Source of the DNA: Chloroflexota bacterium
GTDB lineage: Bacteria > Chloroflexota > Dehalococcoidia > GIF9 > UBA5629
NCBI GenBank assembly: GCA_016865855.1
Contig: VGNX01000011.1
Coordinates: 1-44,556 of the forward strand
Direction: 5' to 3'
DNA length: 44,556 bases
Part shown: one piece after another, positions 23,764-32,904 of the stretch
How the letters are laid out: each line of letters begins with the position of its first letter
Position numbering within the stretch: position 1 is the stretch's first letter
Notes under the pieces: generated by a model
Told to the model about the DNA's origin: nothing
What the model saw: only the letters and a program-made list of their open reading frames with translations
Databases searched by the model: none
Made by a program: the position numbers and the translations under genes

Positions 23764-26061
23764 CTAATCCTCTTTAAGCTCCTTTAACAGAGACTCGTTA
23801 TGCATTAAGTCAAGGGTTATTTTGGAGATGCTTTTCATGATATCTGGGAGCATTTCCTCCTTTTCTAATTTAGCTAAATCGTTATATAGGATTAGCGAAT
23901 TTAGGAAAATTGATGTTTCCCACGACCTTTCTATCAGCGCTTGCTGTTTTTCTGACACTTGCTGGCGGCCAAGATAACTACGGAGCACATCAGCATCCAT
24001 ATTGATAAAAACATCTAGATTTTTCCCATTGCCGTTAGTTTCTCCGCTTGGCGCGACTTCACCAATATCTTCTCCTGTCCAACCACGTTCGGTCCAACAG
24101 CTACACCCATCCCTTTTTTCTCTATACACTAAGATTGTCTCAGGCAGCTTATAGGCTTGCGCCTTGTCTTTGTCCTTTTCTCCGTGTGGGCTTACGCTGG
24201 GTTGTATTGGTGGAGTATGTTCAACCTCGAATTCCAAAAAAAGAGAATCCTCATATGGTCGGGTTAATTCAATCGTAACTTCTTGAATTTCACCAACTTT
24301 TGCATTCTCAGGAGGCACAAGCTTAATTGTTATTATCCCATTCCACAGATGGAAAGAACTCATAATATCTGGGCGCATTTTTAGTTCGCCAATCTCCGAT
24401 GCTCGGTCAAAATAGTCATTTGTTGCGTCAGTTTCTAGCTTTAGCCGTGCATAAGAATTTATGGGTATTTGCTTCCTATAAAGCTTGTCTTTTGAGCTAT
24501 AGGACAAGATTTTTAGATATGTGGGAAATCTTTTTCCTTCGTATTTATCAATTGTTGTTGGGCCGGGTTGTTTTACATCCTTAACCCCACCACCCAGTCC
24601 GAGGTAATCTACCAGGGAACGATTATTCTTTATCAGGTTCGATACTACCCCTTCGAGAAACGCAGTGTCCTTCGGATTCTTTATGACCTGTTGCTCCCTG
24701 CGAAACTGGTTTAGTTTCTGAAGGCCCTCATGTTTTCCTAGCTCATCTGCTAACGTCTCCTCGACTTCCCTAGAAATTTGGTTGCGCCTCATGCGTTCTC
24801 TGTCGGGCATAAAGGTCTGCTCCCGAACATTCGTCTCTACATCAGTACAGTCAATATGCACTAGTAGGTAGTCAGCTAAATACCAGAGTTTCGCTTTGGT
24901 TTTTAGGAATGAGCGACCTATTGCAGCATGCGTTTGCCCATTGATAGTGAAAAGGATGGCGTTATCTTGGGTAGTAAATTCGCTTTTGCTAGTACCCTCT
25001 TTGAAGAGAGTAACCTCAACATTTCTTCTACCAAATTTGCCTAGTTCAGCAGTGATAGTTAATGATTGGTCAACGCTGTCTCGGTTGTCGACCATAACTC
25101 GCATCTTATTTCCCAGCATCAACTTAAATGGGCTGTGCCCTTTGTAATCCCTTGCTTCATATAACATGAGGGGCAGCGCAGGGGCATATAGAATCCTGTT
25201 TAGCTCTCGCCACAAGCCAAATCCGATTATCGAAGGGTCAGGCAGATCGTAATTAAACATCTTGATGTATGTTCCGCTTTTGAAGCTTTCATGATTCGGA
25301 AGTATAGTCAGAGGCTCACCAGGGAACGATAGTATTTCTCCATTCTCATCAACGCAGTACTCATACCACGAATTCTTATACGGTGATGGGCCAGTCACGA
25401 TGTAAAGTCTAACCAGAGTGAATCCCCACCTGTCATCTTGATTATATTGAAGTAATTCTGGTGTCTTCCTAGAAAGAATCAATTGATAATGATAATCTCC
25501 ACAGAAGGCCAATACTCCCGATCCCCCCATGTTATATTTTCCTTGGACAAAGCGAATTTTACCCTTATTACCGCCTTGGTGGAGAGAAACAAATGTGTTT
25601 TCGAAGTTGCTTGGATGTTGTCCTTCTCCAGTATCGGCAACTACCATGTTGGGGCGTTCCCTGGAACCTTCAGCGATTATCATTATGTTGCTTGCCAGTT
25701 CTCTCCTCTTTCTCTGCCCAACTTCGGAAAAGTCCCCCTTCTTAATTCCAAAAAATAATTCTACTGCTTCCTGCATTGACTTTGGGGCTTTATCCGACTC
25801 AGGATTAATATTAATTAGCTTGCATTCCTTCAAAAGCAGGTGGTCGATAGAATTAATGGGTTTTTCGGCAAGGGAGGCGGCTGGATTCTGCTGCTGGTTG
25901 TGAATAGTGTTGAAATTCCCTTGGTAACCACCGTAGGGCTTCCAATTTTGCTCCTTGCTTAATATTGGGTCGTCTTCGATAATCTGCTTAACTTCAACTT
26001 CAGAGCATGCTGAAACCAGCTTTAGTAAAAGTCCCTTCGCTACTTCTGATTTTGTGTCCAT
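23764..26061 (-). CDS. GHKL-family ATP-binding protein, possible defence ATPase
   Basis: It is a large (765 aa) Hsp90/histidine-kinase-like ATPase. The N box EKPINSIDHLLLKEC is at about residue 66-80, VADTGEG at about residue 141-147 contacts adenine, and the G2 loop GKYNMGGSG is at about residue 174-182. A transducer-like beta region follows to about residue 400. The C-terminal half, with a Cys pair in CSCW, is unfamiliar. ATG 26061 is two bases after the upstream stop; a longer frame to 26127 overlaps that gene and lacks a ribosome site. MORC/MutL-like GHKL ATPases occur in restriction and defence loci. The exact function is unknown. Confidence 0.7.
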   Translation of the reverse strand: MDTKSEVAKGLLLKLVSACSEVEVKQIIEDDPILSKEQNWKPYGGYQGNFNTIHNQQQNPAASLAEKPINSIDHLLLKECKLININPESDKAPKSMQEAVELFFGIKKGDFSEVGQRKRRELASNIMIIAEGSRERPNMVVADTGEGQHPSNFENTFVSLHQGGNKGKIRFVQGKYNMGGSGVLAFCGDYHYQLILSRKTPELLQYNQDDRWGFTLVRLYIVTGPSPYKNSWYEYCVDENGEILSFPGEPLTILPNHESFKSGTYIKMFNYDLPDPSIIGFGLWRELNRILYAPALPLMLYEARDYKGHSPFKLMLGNKMRVMVDNRDSVDQSLTITAELGKFGRRNVEVTLFKEGTSKSEFTTQDNAILFTINGQTHAAIGRSFLKTKAKLWYLADYLLVHIDCTDVETNVREQTFMPDRERMRRNQISREVEETLADELGKHEGLQKLNQFRREQQVIKNPKDTAFLEGVVSNLIKNNRSLVDYLGLGGGVKDVKQPGPTTIDKYEGKRFPTYLKILSYSSKDKLYRKQIPINSYARLKLETDATNDYFDRASEIGELKMRPDIMSSFHLWNGIITIKLVPPENAKVGEIQEVTIELTRPYEDSLFLEFEVEHTPPIQPSVSPHGEKDKDKAQAYKLPETILVYREKRDGCSCWTERGWTGEDIGEVAPSGETNGNGKNLDVFINMDADVLRSYLGRQQVSEKQQALIERSWETSIFLNSLILYNDLAKLEKEEMLPDIMKSISKITLDLMHNESLLKELKED

Positions 26062-26063
26062 TT

Positions 26064-26528
26064 CTAGTTTTGTTTTCCTCCCCCTCGAGTTTTGTGACGA
26101 ATAACTCGCTTTCGAGTCATTTTCCATCCTTTCAAAGCATAGGTGCCCCGCTTTATACGCTTGAACCGCGGGTCAATACTAATGTGTGCTATTAGGTTTG
26201 TTGCAGGGTCTTGTCCGGGAATCTCAAAGCCTTTTTGCTGGATTGCCGCGCATAAGTCCTTATAGTACATAGGAGTTCCAGCATCTTTTAGTACATCATA
26301 GGCCATATCGGCAACTCGTTTCTTATCTTTGGCAACGATGTTTGAACTATTTCGGGTTGTAGCGATTGTTTCGAGAGGATGTTCTTCCAAGTTAAGCAAC
26401 CTCTCGATTGCTGTTAGTTTTTCGTGTTTTACCTTTAATTCTTTTTCTATAGGGGCTAGTTGCGCTTGCAAACCTTCGATCTCTCGCAGTAGAATTTGCT
26501 TCCATTCGTGTAATTTTTCTTGGTCCAT
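26064..26528 (-). CDS. HARE-HTH domain protein
   Basis: It is a 154-aa protein. Residues 1-50 are a coiled coil (ILLREIEGLQAQLAPIEKEL...). Residues about 70-140 are a HARE-HTH winged helix: MAYDVLKDAGTPMYYKDLC, GFEIPGQDPATNLIAHISID and RFKRIKRGTYALKGW. The tail is very basic (RKRVIRHKTRGGGKQN). HARE-HTH domains occur in RpoE delta, restriction enzymes and chromatin factors and are thought to read DNA or its modification. AGGAGG lies five bases before the ATG. It is the first gene of a two-gene operon with the GHKL ATPase. Confidence 0.8.
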   Translation of the reverse strand: MDQEKLHEWKQILLREIEGLQAQLAPIEKELKVKHEKLTAIERLLNLEEHPLETIATTRNSSNIVAKDKKRVADMAYDVLKDAGTPMYYKDLCAAIQQKGFEIPGQDPATNLIAHISIDPRFKRIKRGTYALKGWKMTRKRVIRHKTRGGGKQN

Positions 26529-26556
26529 CTTTGCCTCCTAGTTTAGATTTATATAA

Positions 26557-26585
26557 AGTTTAGCATAGAATTTATAATTTGTCAA
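26557..26585 (-). promoter_or_regulatory. promoter of the HARE-HTH/GHKL operon
   Basis: On the minus strand a perfect TTGACA (26585-26580) is 17 bases from TAAACT (26562-26557). The surrounding sequence is strongly A+T-rich. The box lies 28 bases before the ATG, leaving a short leader that includes AGGAGG. Confidence 0.75.
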
Positions 26586-26867
26586 GTATTTTGAGTTATA
26601 TAATAGAGAATAACTAGCTGAAATTTTAGATGATAAGAAAGCCGACTAAGAGTCAGCCTTCAAACCTTACTTGGCAAGGGGCTAAATTTAAACCGGTGAG
26701 TTGTTTGATAGCTTTTAGTTATCTGAACAAATAGCCCCAGATTGACATTTTCACATATTTGGTCACTGTGTATCCGCATTTTCTTTCACCTTGTGAGCGA
26801 GTCCTTGGTTGCTCTTGCTACTCGTGTCATATTGCGTTAGACTGATAGCAGTAATAGAGGCAGGTCT
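26586..26867. other. divergent intergenic region, no gene seen
   Basis: I see no supported gene. An imperfect stem (AAGCCGACTAAGAGTCAGCCTT, 26638-26661) is the only structure noticed. The only short frames here are antisense overlaps of the neighbouring plus-strand gene. Confidence 0.4.
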
Positions 26868-28472
26868 GTGATACGACTGAGATTCTACGGCGGCGTCAAC
26901 GAAATCGGCGGCAACAAGATACTTCTCGAGGATGGAGAGCGGAGGCTGCTGCTCGACTTCGGCTTTCCTTATAAGAGACACAAACTCTTCTACGAAGAGT
27001 ACCTCAAGCCTCGCAGCGGCGCCGGCTTGCTTGACCCTCTGACAATGGGTTTGCTCCCACCATTGGAGGGACTTTATCGAGATGACCTGATGGCACCGGG
27101 CCTGTGGCATCAGTTCCGGCATAGTTCTCTTTACCGTAAGCTCGACCAGCTAGACGGCGTGCTACTGTCTCACGCCCATCTCGACCATTCCGGACACATA
27201 GCGTTCCTCAGAGATGATATCCCAGTATATGCCACCGTGACCACGGCGTTTATTGCCAAGGCAGTTCAAGATTCGGGTAAAGCGGACTTTGACCAGCAGG
27301 TATGTTACTTTGACCATAAGGAACCAGGTCGTCCCTCTGGTTGGAAACAGGAGGCGTTGCTTACCACTGATAAGAAACAGCAGCGGCAGTTTTGCATTGC
27401 CGATATAGAACTAAAAGACTTGAGTGATGATGCTAGCAAATTCTGGCTTAAATCTCCGGGGCAAAAACCTCTTATCTCCTGTCCCCTGACCAGCCACAGT
27501 AGCTGTAGCTTCAATCTGCGTTGCTTCCCGGTTGACCACTCTATACCGGGTGCCTGTGCTTGGGGTATTGAGACCAGCTCCGGCTGGATTATTTATAGCG
27601 GTGACCTGCGTTTGCATGGCAAACGGGCTGCGCTTACTAAGAAATTCATTGAGGACGCCGGCAGCCTGCATCCCAGGGCACTTATCTTGGAAGGCACGAA
27701 TGTGACCCGCAAAACGAATGTGGCTGAGCATGAAGTGTATGAAAATGGGTTGAAGGCTATAAAAGGTACTACCGGACTCGTCATCGCCGATTTTCCTCCC
27801 CGGGATGTAGACCGTCTGCTCACCTTCTTGCAGATTGCCAAGGATACAGGCAGGAAGCTGGCTATATTACCGAAAGACGCTTATTTACTAAAGACCATGC
27901 GTCTCCTGGAGCCAGGTATCCCTGAGATTGCTCAGGAAGATAGCATCGTCATATATCAGGATACCATTGCCAGCAAGAGCCTCAATCTGTGGGTGCAGAA
28001 CTTGTGCAAGGATTACGGGAGCAAGATGATTCTGGCTGAGGATGTGCGTTTGGCTGAGGACAAGTTTATCCTGTGTTTCAGCTTCTGGGACTTGAATGAA
28101 TTGCCCAGTATTCGCCCCAAACCGGGCAGCCTCTATGTTTTCAGCTCCAGCGAACCCCACGATGAAGAGCAGGAGATTGATTTCCGTCGTTTGCACAAGT
28201 GGCTCGAGCACTTCAAGATGCGAGGAGTCGGGCTTCCTGTAGAGAAAAAGAAGAACGGCGAGAAGAGCGAGTGGGAAATACCTGAAGGAGAGAGGGGGCT
28301 ACATGCTTCCGGTCATGCCTGCGGCCCGGACCTGCTTGAGGTTGCTCGAGGAATAAAGCCCGAAGTCCTCATCCCTGTCCATAGCGAATGTCCCGATTTC
28401 TACATTGACCACTTGAGCGGCAGTGGGATTGATGTCCTTCTCCCGACTGCAGGCGGCACAGTTGAAGTGTGA
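26868..28472 (+). CDS. RNase J-like metallo-beta-lactamase/beta-CASP protein
   Basis: It is a predicted metal-dependent ribonuclease. FYGGVNEIGGNKILLED at the N-terminus and LLSHAHLDHSGH (H102-x-H104-x-D106-H107) give the two-metal site. Later MBL ligands are in FPVDHSIPG and IYSGDLRLHG. The C-terminal ASGHACGPDLLEVARGIKPE and PVHSECPDF match RNase J/beta-CASP motifs. At 534 aa it is near RNase J length, but the segment from about residue 30 to 95 is longer than usual and the RNase J C-terminal dimer domain seems absent. The start is GTG 26868. It is a single gene, and the RNA substrate is unknown. Confidence 0.8.
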   Translation: MIRLRFYGGVNEIGGNKILLEDGERRLLLDFGFPYKRHKLFYEEYLKPRSGAGLLDPLTMGLLPPLEGLYRDDLMAPGLWHQFRHSSLYRKLDQLDGVLLSHAHLDHSGHIAFLRDDIPVYATVTTAFIAKAVQDSGKADFDQQVCYFDHKEPGRPSGWKQEALLTTDKKQQRQFCIADIELKDLSDDASKFWLKSPGQKPLISCPLTSHSSCSFNLRCFPVDHSIPGACAWGIETSSGWIIYSGDLRLHGKRAALTKKFIEDAGSLHPRALILEGTNVTRKTNVAEHEVYENGLKAIKGTTGLVIADFPPRDVDRLLTFLQIAKDTGRKLAILPKDAYLLKTMRLLEPGIPEIAQEDSIVIYQDTIASKSLNLWVQNLCKDYGSKMILAEDVRLAEDKFILCFSFWDLNELPSIRPKPGSLYVFSSSEPHDEEQEIDFRRLHKWLEHFKMRGVGLPVEKKKNGEKSEWEIPEGERGLHASGHACGPDLLEVARGIKPEVLIPVHSECPDFYIDHLSGSGIDVLLPTAGGTVEV

Positions 28473-28735
28473 AAATCCAGACACGTAGATAACATTATGG
28501 CTGATTATTCAACTTGAATAAGTGCGTAGAAAGCCGGTAGGCTGCGTGAATGCGGTCATTGATTCACCCTATCACTTGCCTTGGGCTGGCAATATTGACA
28601 TTAAAAAGAGTGCGCTCTCAATCGTCTAGAAGAAACTATGGCGGCAATGTGAACAGGGACAAAAAGGTGTCTTTTAGCAGCGTTATCCAGTATTTTTGCT
28701 CCTGCTCAGCTTTGCCCGTTTCAACGCCGCCTCTC
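28473..28735. other. intergenic stretch between converging genes
   Basis: No gene is supported. Near 28735 the sequence TTTCCTGCCAACATATAT resembles the 3' end of the upstream methyltransferase (TTTCCTGCCAACGTAAAG at 29513-29530), as expected from the tandem gene duplication. Confidence 0.4.
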
Positions 28736-29509
28736 TTATTTCCTGCCAACATATATTCCGTACCCAAAGTATTCAAGGAGATTCTTAGGGATAGACAGCC
28801 CTTCTTTGATGAACCTCCTGAAAGCTGAATTTCTAATATACAGGTACAGAACTCTAGGCCAAACTCTCAAAAGATCTATTACATCATCCCGCTTATTGCT
28901 TAGAGCCGTAACTTTGTAGGCTCTCACTACTATATCTCTCAATCCAGTACCTACTAGCAATTCTTCCCAACCATCAGAAGCTAGGATTTCTCCCTTGACA
29001 CCGTAAATACTGGATAGATATTCAACCAATTCCATTGGAGGTGGTGTCTTTATCCAAGTTGCCTCATTAAGACCGACGTATCCTCCTAGCTTTGTCACTC
29101 GTAGATACTCATTTACCCCTCTCTGTCTATCATCTAAAAGTCCGGTTATGAACTCGCCAATGACTACGTCGAAAAGGTTGTCCTCAAAAGGGAGATCTTG
29201 CGCGTCTGCTACCCTAAAGCTGACCCTATCCTCTACACTCTCTTTTTTTGCCCTCTCATTTGCTCTATTAACCATCCTTTCCAAAATATCTACGCCGACC
29301 ACTCTACAGCCATAACCTTTGGCAATGTAGCACGCAGTCTTTCCAGTAGCGCAACCAATATCCAAGACGTATTTATCTCTATCTATGTGGCATAACTCAA
29401 TTAGCTCTCTTGTAGCCTTTAAGCCTCCTAAATGAAAATATTTTTTGAAGCCGACATAAGCGACCAATTCGTAGATCACTTCTGGCGATAATTGTTTTTT
29501 ATTCTCCAC
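28736..29509 (-). CDS. SAM-dependent methyltransferase (paralogue 2)
   Basis: It is a class I methyltransferase, 257 aa. The SAM-binding motif VLDIGCATGKTACYIAKGYG is followed by the acidic VVGVDILERM, ADAQDLPFEDNLFDVVIGE and an RVTKLGGYVGLNEATW strand. The C-terminus is helical (LRVWPRVLYLYIRNSAFRRF) and ends YFGYGIYVGRK. GTG 29509 is chosen because it aligns with the start of the neighbouring paralogue and follows GCAGGA; the stop of that gene is one base upstream. A small-molecule O- or C-methyltransferase is likely; the substrate is unknown. Confidence 0.8.
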   Translation of the reverse strand: MENKKQLSPEVIYELVAYVGFKKYFHLGGLKATRELIELCHIDRDKYVLDIGCATGKTACYIAKGYGCRVVGVDILERMVNRANERAKKESVEDRVSFRVADAQDLPFEDNLFDVVIGEFITGLLDDRQRGVNEYLRVTKLGGYVGLNEATWIKTPPPMELVEYLSSIYGVKGEILASDGWEELLVGTGLRDIVVRAYKVTALSNKRDDVIDLLRVWPRVLYLYIRNSAFRRFIKEGLSIPKNLLEYFGYGIYVGRK

Positions 29510-29510
29510 T

Positions 29511-30317
29511 TTATTTCCTGCCAACGTAAAGTCCATATCCGAAGTATTTGAACAAACCGAAAATACTTCTGGGAAAAGTCAGCGCTTCTTTTGTGAACCT
29601 CCTACAAGCTGGACTCCTCATAAACATGTACAAATATCTACCCCATGCTCTTATGAAATCTAGGAAGTCGAACTGTCTGACTTCGTTAATCCATTGACTT
29701 AGGGCGTTGGTTTTATAGATAAACGCCATTGTCTCCCTCAATCCAGAGCCTTCCAATAAATCTTTCCAGCCATTGTTACAGGTCAGGAATTCTGCACCCA
29801 TTATCCGACATAGATATGCGACTAACTCCTGAGGCGGTGTCTTTAGCCAAGTTACCTCATTAAGCCCGACGTATCCTCTTGGCTTTATCACTCGCACATA
29901 TTCGCTTAGCGCTCTCGGTTTGTTTTCTATGAATGCGTTTACGGACTCGCAAATGACTACGTCGAAAAGGTTGTCCTCAAAAGGGAGGTTCTGCGCGTCG
30001 GCTATCCTAAATTCAGCCCTGTTCTTAACGCCCTCCCTTTTTGCCCTTTCCTTTGACCGGTCAACCATCTTTTCTGAAAGGTCGACACCGACCACCCTGC
30101 AGCCATACCTTTTGGCAAGGTAACAAGGAGTTACTCCCACACCACAACCGACCACTAATACATAATTATCTTGGTTTATGTGGCATAGCTCAACTAGCTT
30201 TTCTGTGGCCTTTAAGCCCCCCATGTGTTTGGTCATGCCCCAATAAGCTTGCAGTTCGAAGTAGGAGTTTTCTAGTTCTGATATCTTTTCTGGCGATGAT
30301 TGTTTTTTACTTGCCAT
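29511..30317 (-). CDS. SAM-dependent methyltransferase (paralogue 1)
   Basis: It is a 268-aa class I methyltransferase, clearly homologous over its full length to the next gene (shared GGLKATEKLVELCHI, YGCRVVGVDLSEKMVDR, LPFEDNLFDVVICES, YFGYGLYVGRK). In motif I it has LVVGCGVGVTPCYLAKRYG, where the usual Asp of D-x-G-C-G is Val; the glycines are kept. The pair arose by tandem duplication and is read as one unit on the minus strand. Substrate unknown. Confidence 0.8.
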   Translation of the reverse strand: MASKKQSSPEKISELENSYFELQAYWGMTKHMGGLKATEKLVELCHINQDNYVLVVGCGVGVTPCYLAKRYGCRVVGVDLSEKMVDRSKERAKREGVKNRAEFRIADAQNLPFEDNLFDVVICESVNAFIENKPRALSEYVRVIKPRGYVGLNEVTWLKTPPQELVAYLCRIMGAEFLTCNNGWKDLLEGSGLRETMAFIYKTNALSQWINEVRQFDFLDFIRAWGRYLYMFMRSPACRRFTKEALTFPRSIFGLFKYFGYGLYVGRK

Positions 30318-30445
30318 TTTCTCACCCAGATAATTGCTTCGATAATGATATATCTGCCCTAGGAAGATAGCAATACATCAGTGTAACATTCTGACGAAAT
30401 GTGTTGGAATAAGGTAATAGCATTACCTTACTGGTGGAATAACGA

Positions 30446-32440
30446 CTACTTGAACCTGGTCAGCGGTGATAGCAGTTCTTCGTCTTTTCGTAGCTCGATG
30501 ATGCGGTCGCGGAGTAAAGCTGCCTTCTCGAACTCCAGATTCTTGGCCGCTTTTCTCATCTGGGATTCCAGGTCTTTGATGAGCCGGATAACCTCGTCTT
30601 TGGATATAGGCGTAGGCGTGTAGGCAGCCCTAGCTTCAGCCACCACTTTAACACGCTCGGTAATGTCCTTAATCGCCTTTTTTATTCCCTGTGGGGTAAT
30701 GCCATGCTCTTTGTTGTAAGCCTCTTGAATCTGGCGCCGGCGATGCGTCTCCTCCATGGCTTCACGCATGGATGTGGTCACAGTATCCGCATACATGATA
30801 ACATGGCCATCGGCATGACGAGCCGCTCTACCCATCGTCTGGATAAGAGCCCCCTTCGACCTTAAGTAACCTTCCTTGTCCGCATCCAGGATAGCTACCA
30901 GGCTTACTTCAGGCAAATCCAGACCTTCACGGAGCAGGTTTATGCCAACTACCACATCATAGACACCAAGGCGAAGGTCACGCAGAATCTCAACCCTCTC
31001 CAGCGTGTCAATCTCGGAGTGCAAATAATGAGTTTTAACCTCCATTTCTCGAAGGTAATCAGCCAATTCTTCAGCCATTCGCTTGGTCAGCGTGGTCACT
31101 AAACAGCGCTCGCCCTTATCCACCCTTGTCTTAATCTGGTAGATAAGGTCATCGATTTGCCCTTTGCTCGGCTTGACCTCAATAGTAGGCTCCAGGAGAC
31201 CGGTGGGGCGGACCAACTGCTCCACCACTTGTTGGCTGTGTTCATATTCATACTCGCTGGGCGTAGCTGATACATAGACAACCTGATTAATGCGCTCCTT
31301 GAACTCATCAAAACTCAAAGGTCGGTTATCCAGAGCCGACGGCAGACGAAAACCGTAATCAACCAGGGTCCGTTTTCGAGAGATATCACCGTGGTACATA
31401 CCTCGTATTTGAGGCAGGGTCATGTGCGATTCATCAATAAAAAGCAAGAAGTCATCGGGGAAATAGTCGAGCAATGTCCACGGCGGGCTTCCCGGGGCCC
31501 GACGCTGCAGATGCCGGGAATAGTTCTCCACAGCATGGCAGTAGCCGACTTCGCGGAGCATCTCGATATCATAGTTAGTTCTCGCCTCAAGCCGGGCTGC
31601 CTCAAGAAGCTTGCCTTGATTTTTCAGCTCTCGCAATCTCTCTTCCAGCTCAATCTTGATATCTTCAATAGCTGCCAAAAGCTTATCGTGAGAAGTGACG
31701 AAGTGTTTAGCCGGGTAAATATCAACCGAATCGCGTTCAACCAGCAGCTCACCGGTAAGCGGGTCAACGTCAACGATACGCTCAACCTCGTCTCCCCAGA
31801 ACTCAATCCTGACTGCAATTTCCTCGTAGGACGGCTGGATTTCCAGAGTGTCTCCGCGGATGCGAAACCGGCTCCGAGTAAAATCAAAGTCATTTCTTTC
31901 ATACTGCATGTCCACCAGACGGCGAATAAGTTTATCCCGATTGCACTTTTCGCCTTTTTCCACAGTAGCCATAAAACTACGGTATTCCTCAGGTTCACCC
32001 AAGCTGTAAATACACGATACCGAAGCCACTATCAGCACATCCCGGCGGTCAAGCAGAGCTCGAGTGGCTGCATGGCGCATCTTATCGATTTCCTCGTTTA
32101 TATCGATTTCCTTCTCGATATAAGTATCAGTATTCGGAATATAGGCTTCCGGCTGATAATAATCGTAATAGCTGACGAAATACTCGACAGCGTTATCGGG
32201 GAGATATTCCTTGAACTCAGTGGCTAGCTGAGCAGCTAAAGTCTTATTGTGGCAAATGACCAGGGCTGGCTTCTGTACCCTTTCTACCGCATTAGCCATA
32301 GTGAAAGTCTTGCCGCTGCCGGTCACCCCAAGCAGTGTCTGCTGCTTGTACCCTTTCTCTATTCCTTCAACCAGCTTATCTACTGCCTGCGGCTGGTCAC
32401 CGGTAAGCTTGAAATCAAATACAATTTTGAACGGTGGCAT
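30446..32440 (-). CDS. uvrB: excinuclease ABC subunit B
   Basis: It is the damage-verifying helicase-like subunit of UvrABC nucleotide excision repair. It has the Walker [14 protein letters not shown] (about residue 38), the beta-hairpin region [20 protein letters not shown] (about residue 90), DESH box [13 protein letters not shown] (about residue 335), [23 protein letters not shown] (about residue 505), RAARHADG, and a C-terminal UVR motif [20 protein letters not shown] that binds UvrC. At 664 aa it is full length. AGGA lies five bases before the ATG. A 507-base repeat-filled gap separates it from rmuC upstream. Confidence 0.97.
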   Translation of the reverse strand: MPPFKIVFDFKLTGDQPQAVDKLVEGIEKGYKQQTLLGVTGSGKTFTMANAVERVQKPALVICHNKTLAAQLATEFKEYLPDNAVEYFVSYYDYYQPEAYIPNTDTYIEKEIDINEEIDKMRHAATRALLDRRDVLIVASVSCIYSLGEPEEYRSFMATVEKGEKCNRDKLIRRLVDMQYERNDFDFTRSRFRIRGDTLEIQPSYEEIAVRIEFWGDEVERIVDVDPLTGELLVERDSVDIYPAKHFVTSHDKLLAAIEDIKIELEERLRELKNQGKLLEAARLEARTNYDIEMLREVGYCHAVENYSRHLQRRAPGSPPWTLLDYFPDDFLLFIDESHMTLPQIRGMYHGDISRKRTLVDYGFRLPSALDNRPLSFDEFKERINQVVYVSATPSEYEYEHSQQVVEQLVRPTGLLEPTIEVKPSKGQIDDLIYQIKTRVDKGERCLVTTLTKRMAEELADYLREMEVKTHYLHSEIDTLERVEILRDLRLGVYDVVVGINLLREGLDLPEVSLVAILDADKEGYLRSKGALIQTMGRAARHADGHVIMYADTVTTSMREAMEETHRRRQIQEAYNKEHGITPQGIKKAIKDITERVKVVAEARAAYTPTPISKDEVIRLIKDLESQMRKAAKNLEFEKAALLRDRIIELRKDEELLSPLTRFK

Positions 32441-32473
32441 TTGAGTCCTTACCTACCTTAATTCCAGCAACCC

Positions 32474-32568
32474 TGTCATTGCGAGCCGAAGGCGTAACAA
32501 TCTCCGTGCAGCACCCACGGTCTGCCTCCATTGAGATCGCCACGTCGCTAACACTCCTCGCGATGACA
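32474..32568. repeat. TGTCATTGC inverted repeat, copy 2
   Basis: TGTCATTGCGAGCCGAAGGC on the left and CTCCTCGCGATGACA on the right form the ends. The inner part GCAGCACCCACGGTCTGC is a second hairpin. Confidence 0.7.
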
Positions 32569-32611
32569 TGCAGCCACGACCATTCAGGTCTGTCCATAAA
32601 ATTTTCCAACA

Positions 32612-32665
32612 TGTAGCCACGACTCTTTAGAGTCGTGCTGGCGAGGCTAAAGCCTCGCCACTACA
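32612..32665. repeat. BIME 10
   Basis: The left arm CACGACT-CTTTAG-AGTCGTG has a stem type of its own. The right arm GGCGAGG-CTAAAG-CCTCGCC is the common type. The feet are TGTAG and CTACA. Confidence 0.8.
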
Positions 32666-32712
32666 TCAGTGAACAATCCCTCAAAAATGGCAGCTTTTAG
32701 CAAATTCCTGCC

Positions 32713-32807
32713 TGTCATTGCGAGCCGAAGGCGTGACAATCTCCGTGCAGCACCCACGGTCTGCCTCCATTGAGATCGCCACGTCGCTCACGCTCCTCGC
32801 GATGACA
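32713..32807. repeat. TGTCATTGC inverted repeat, copy 3
   Basis: It is the second-unit counterpart of copy 2 in the tandem duplication, differing at three positions. Confidence 0.7.
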
Positions 32808-32850
32808 TGCAGCCACGACCATTCAGGTCTGTCCATAAAATTTTCCAACA

Positions 32851-32904
32851 TGTAGCCACGACTCTTTAGAGTCGTGCTGGCGAGGCTAAAGCCTCGCCAC
32901 TACA
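32851..32904. repeat. BIME 11
   Basis: It is the second-unit counterpart of BIME 10, identical in both hairpins and both feet. Confidence 0.8.

Noticed and set aside
26062-26127. Longer N-terminus for the GHKL protein
   Set aside because: It reads through the basic tail of the HARE-HTH gene in another frame; the ATG two bases after that stop fits coupled translation.
26638-26661. Hairpin as a possible terminator
   Set aside because: The stem is imperfect, the T run is short, and no upstream transcript on either strand would end there.
28550-28828. 92-codon plus-strand open frame after the RNase J-like gene
   Set aside because: It overlaps the methyltransferase 3' end in antisense and has no ribosome site.
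31391-32227. 278-codon plus-strand open frame over uvrB
   Set aside because: Long but antisense to conserved UvrB motifs; no recognisable protein features.
32415-32616. Short open frames in the uvrB-rmuC gap
   Set aside because: They lie in the tandem repeat unit and its palindromes and reflect repeat sequence only.
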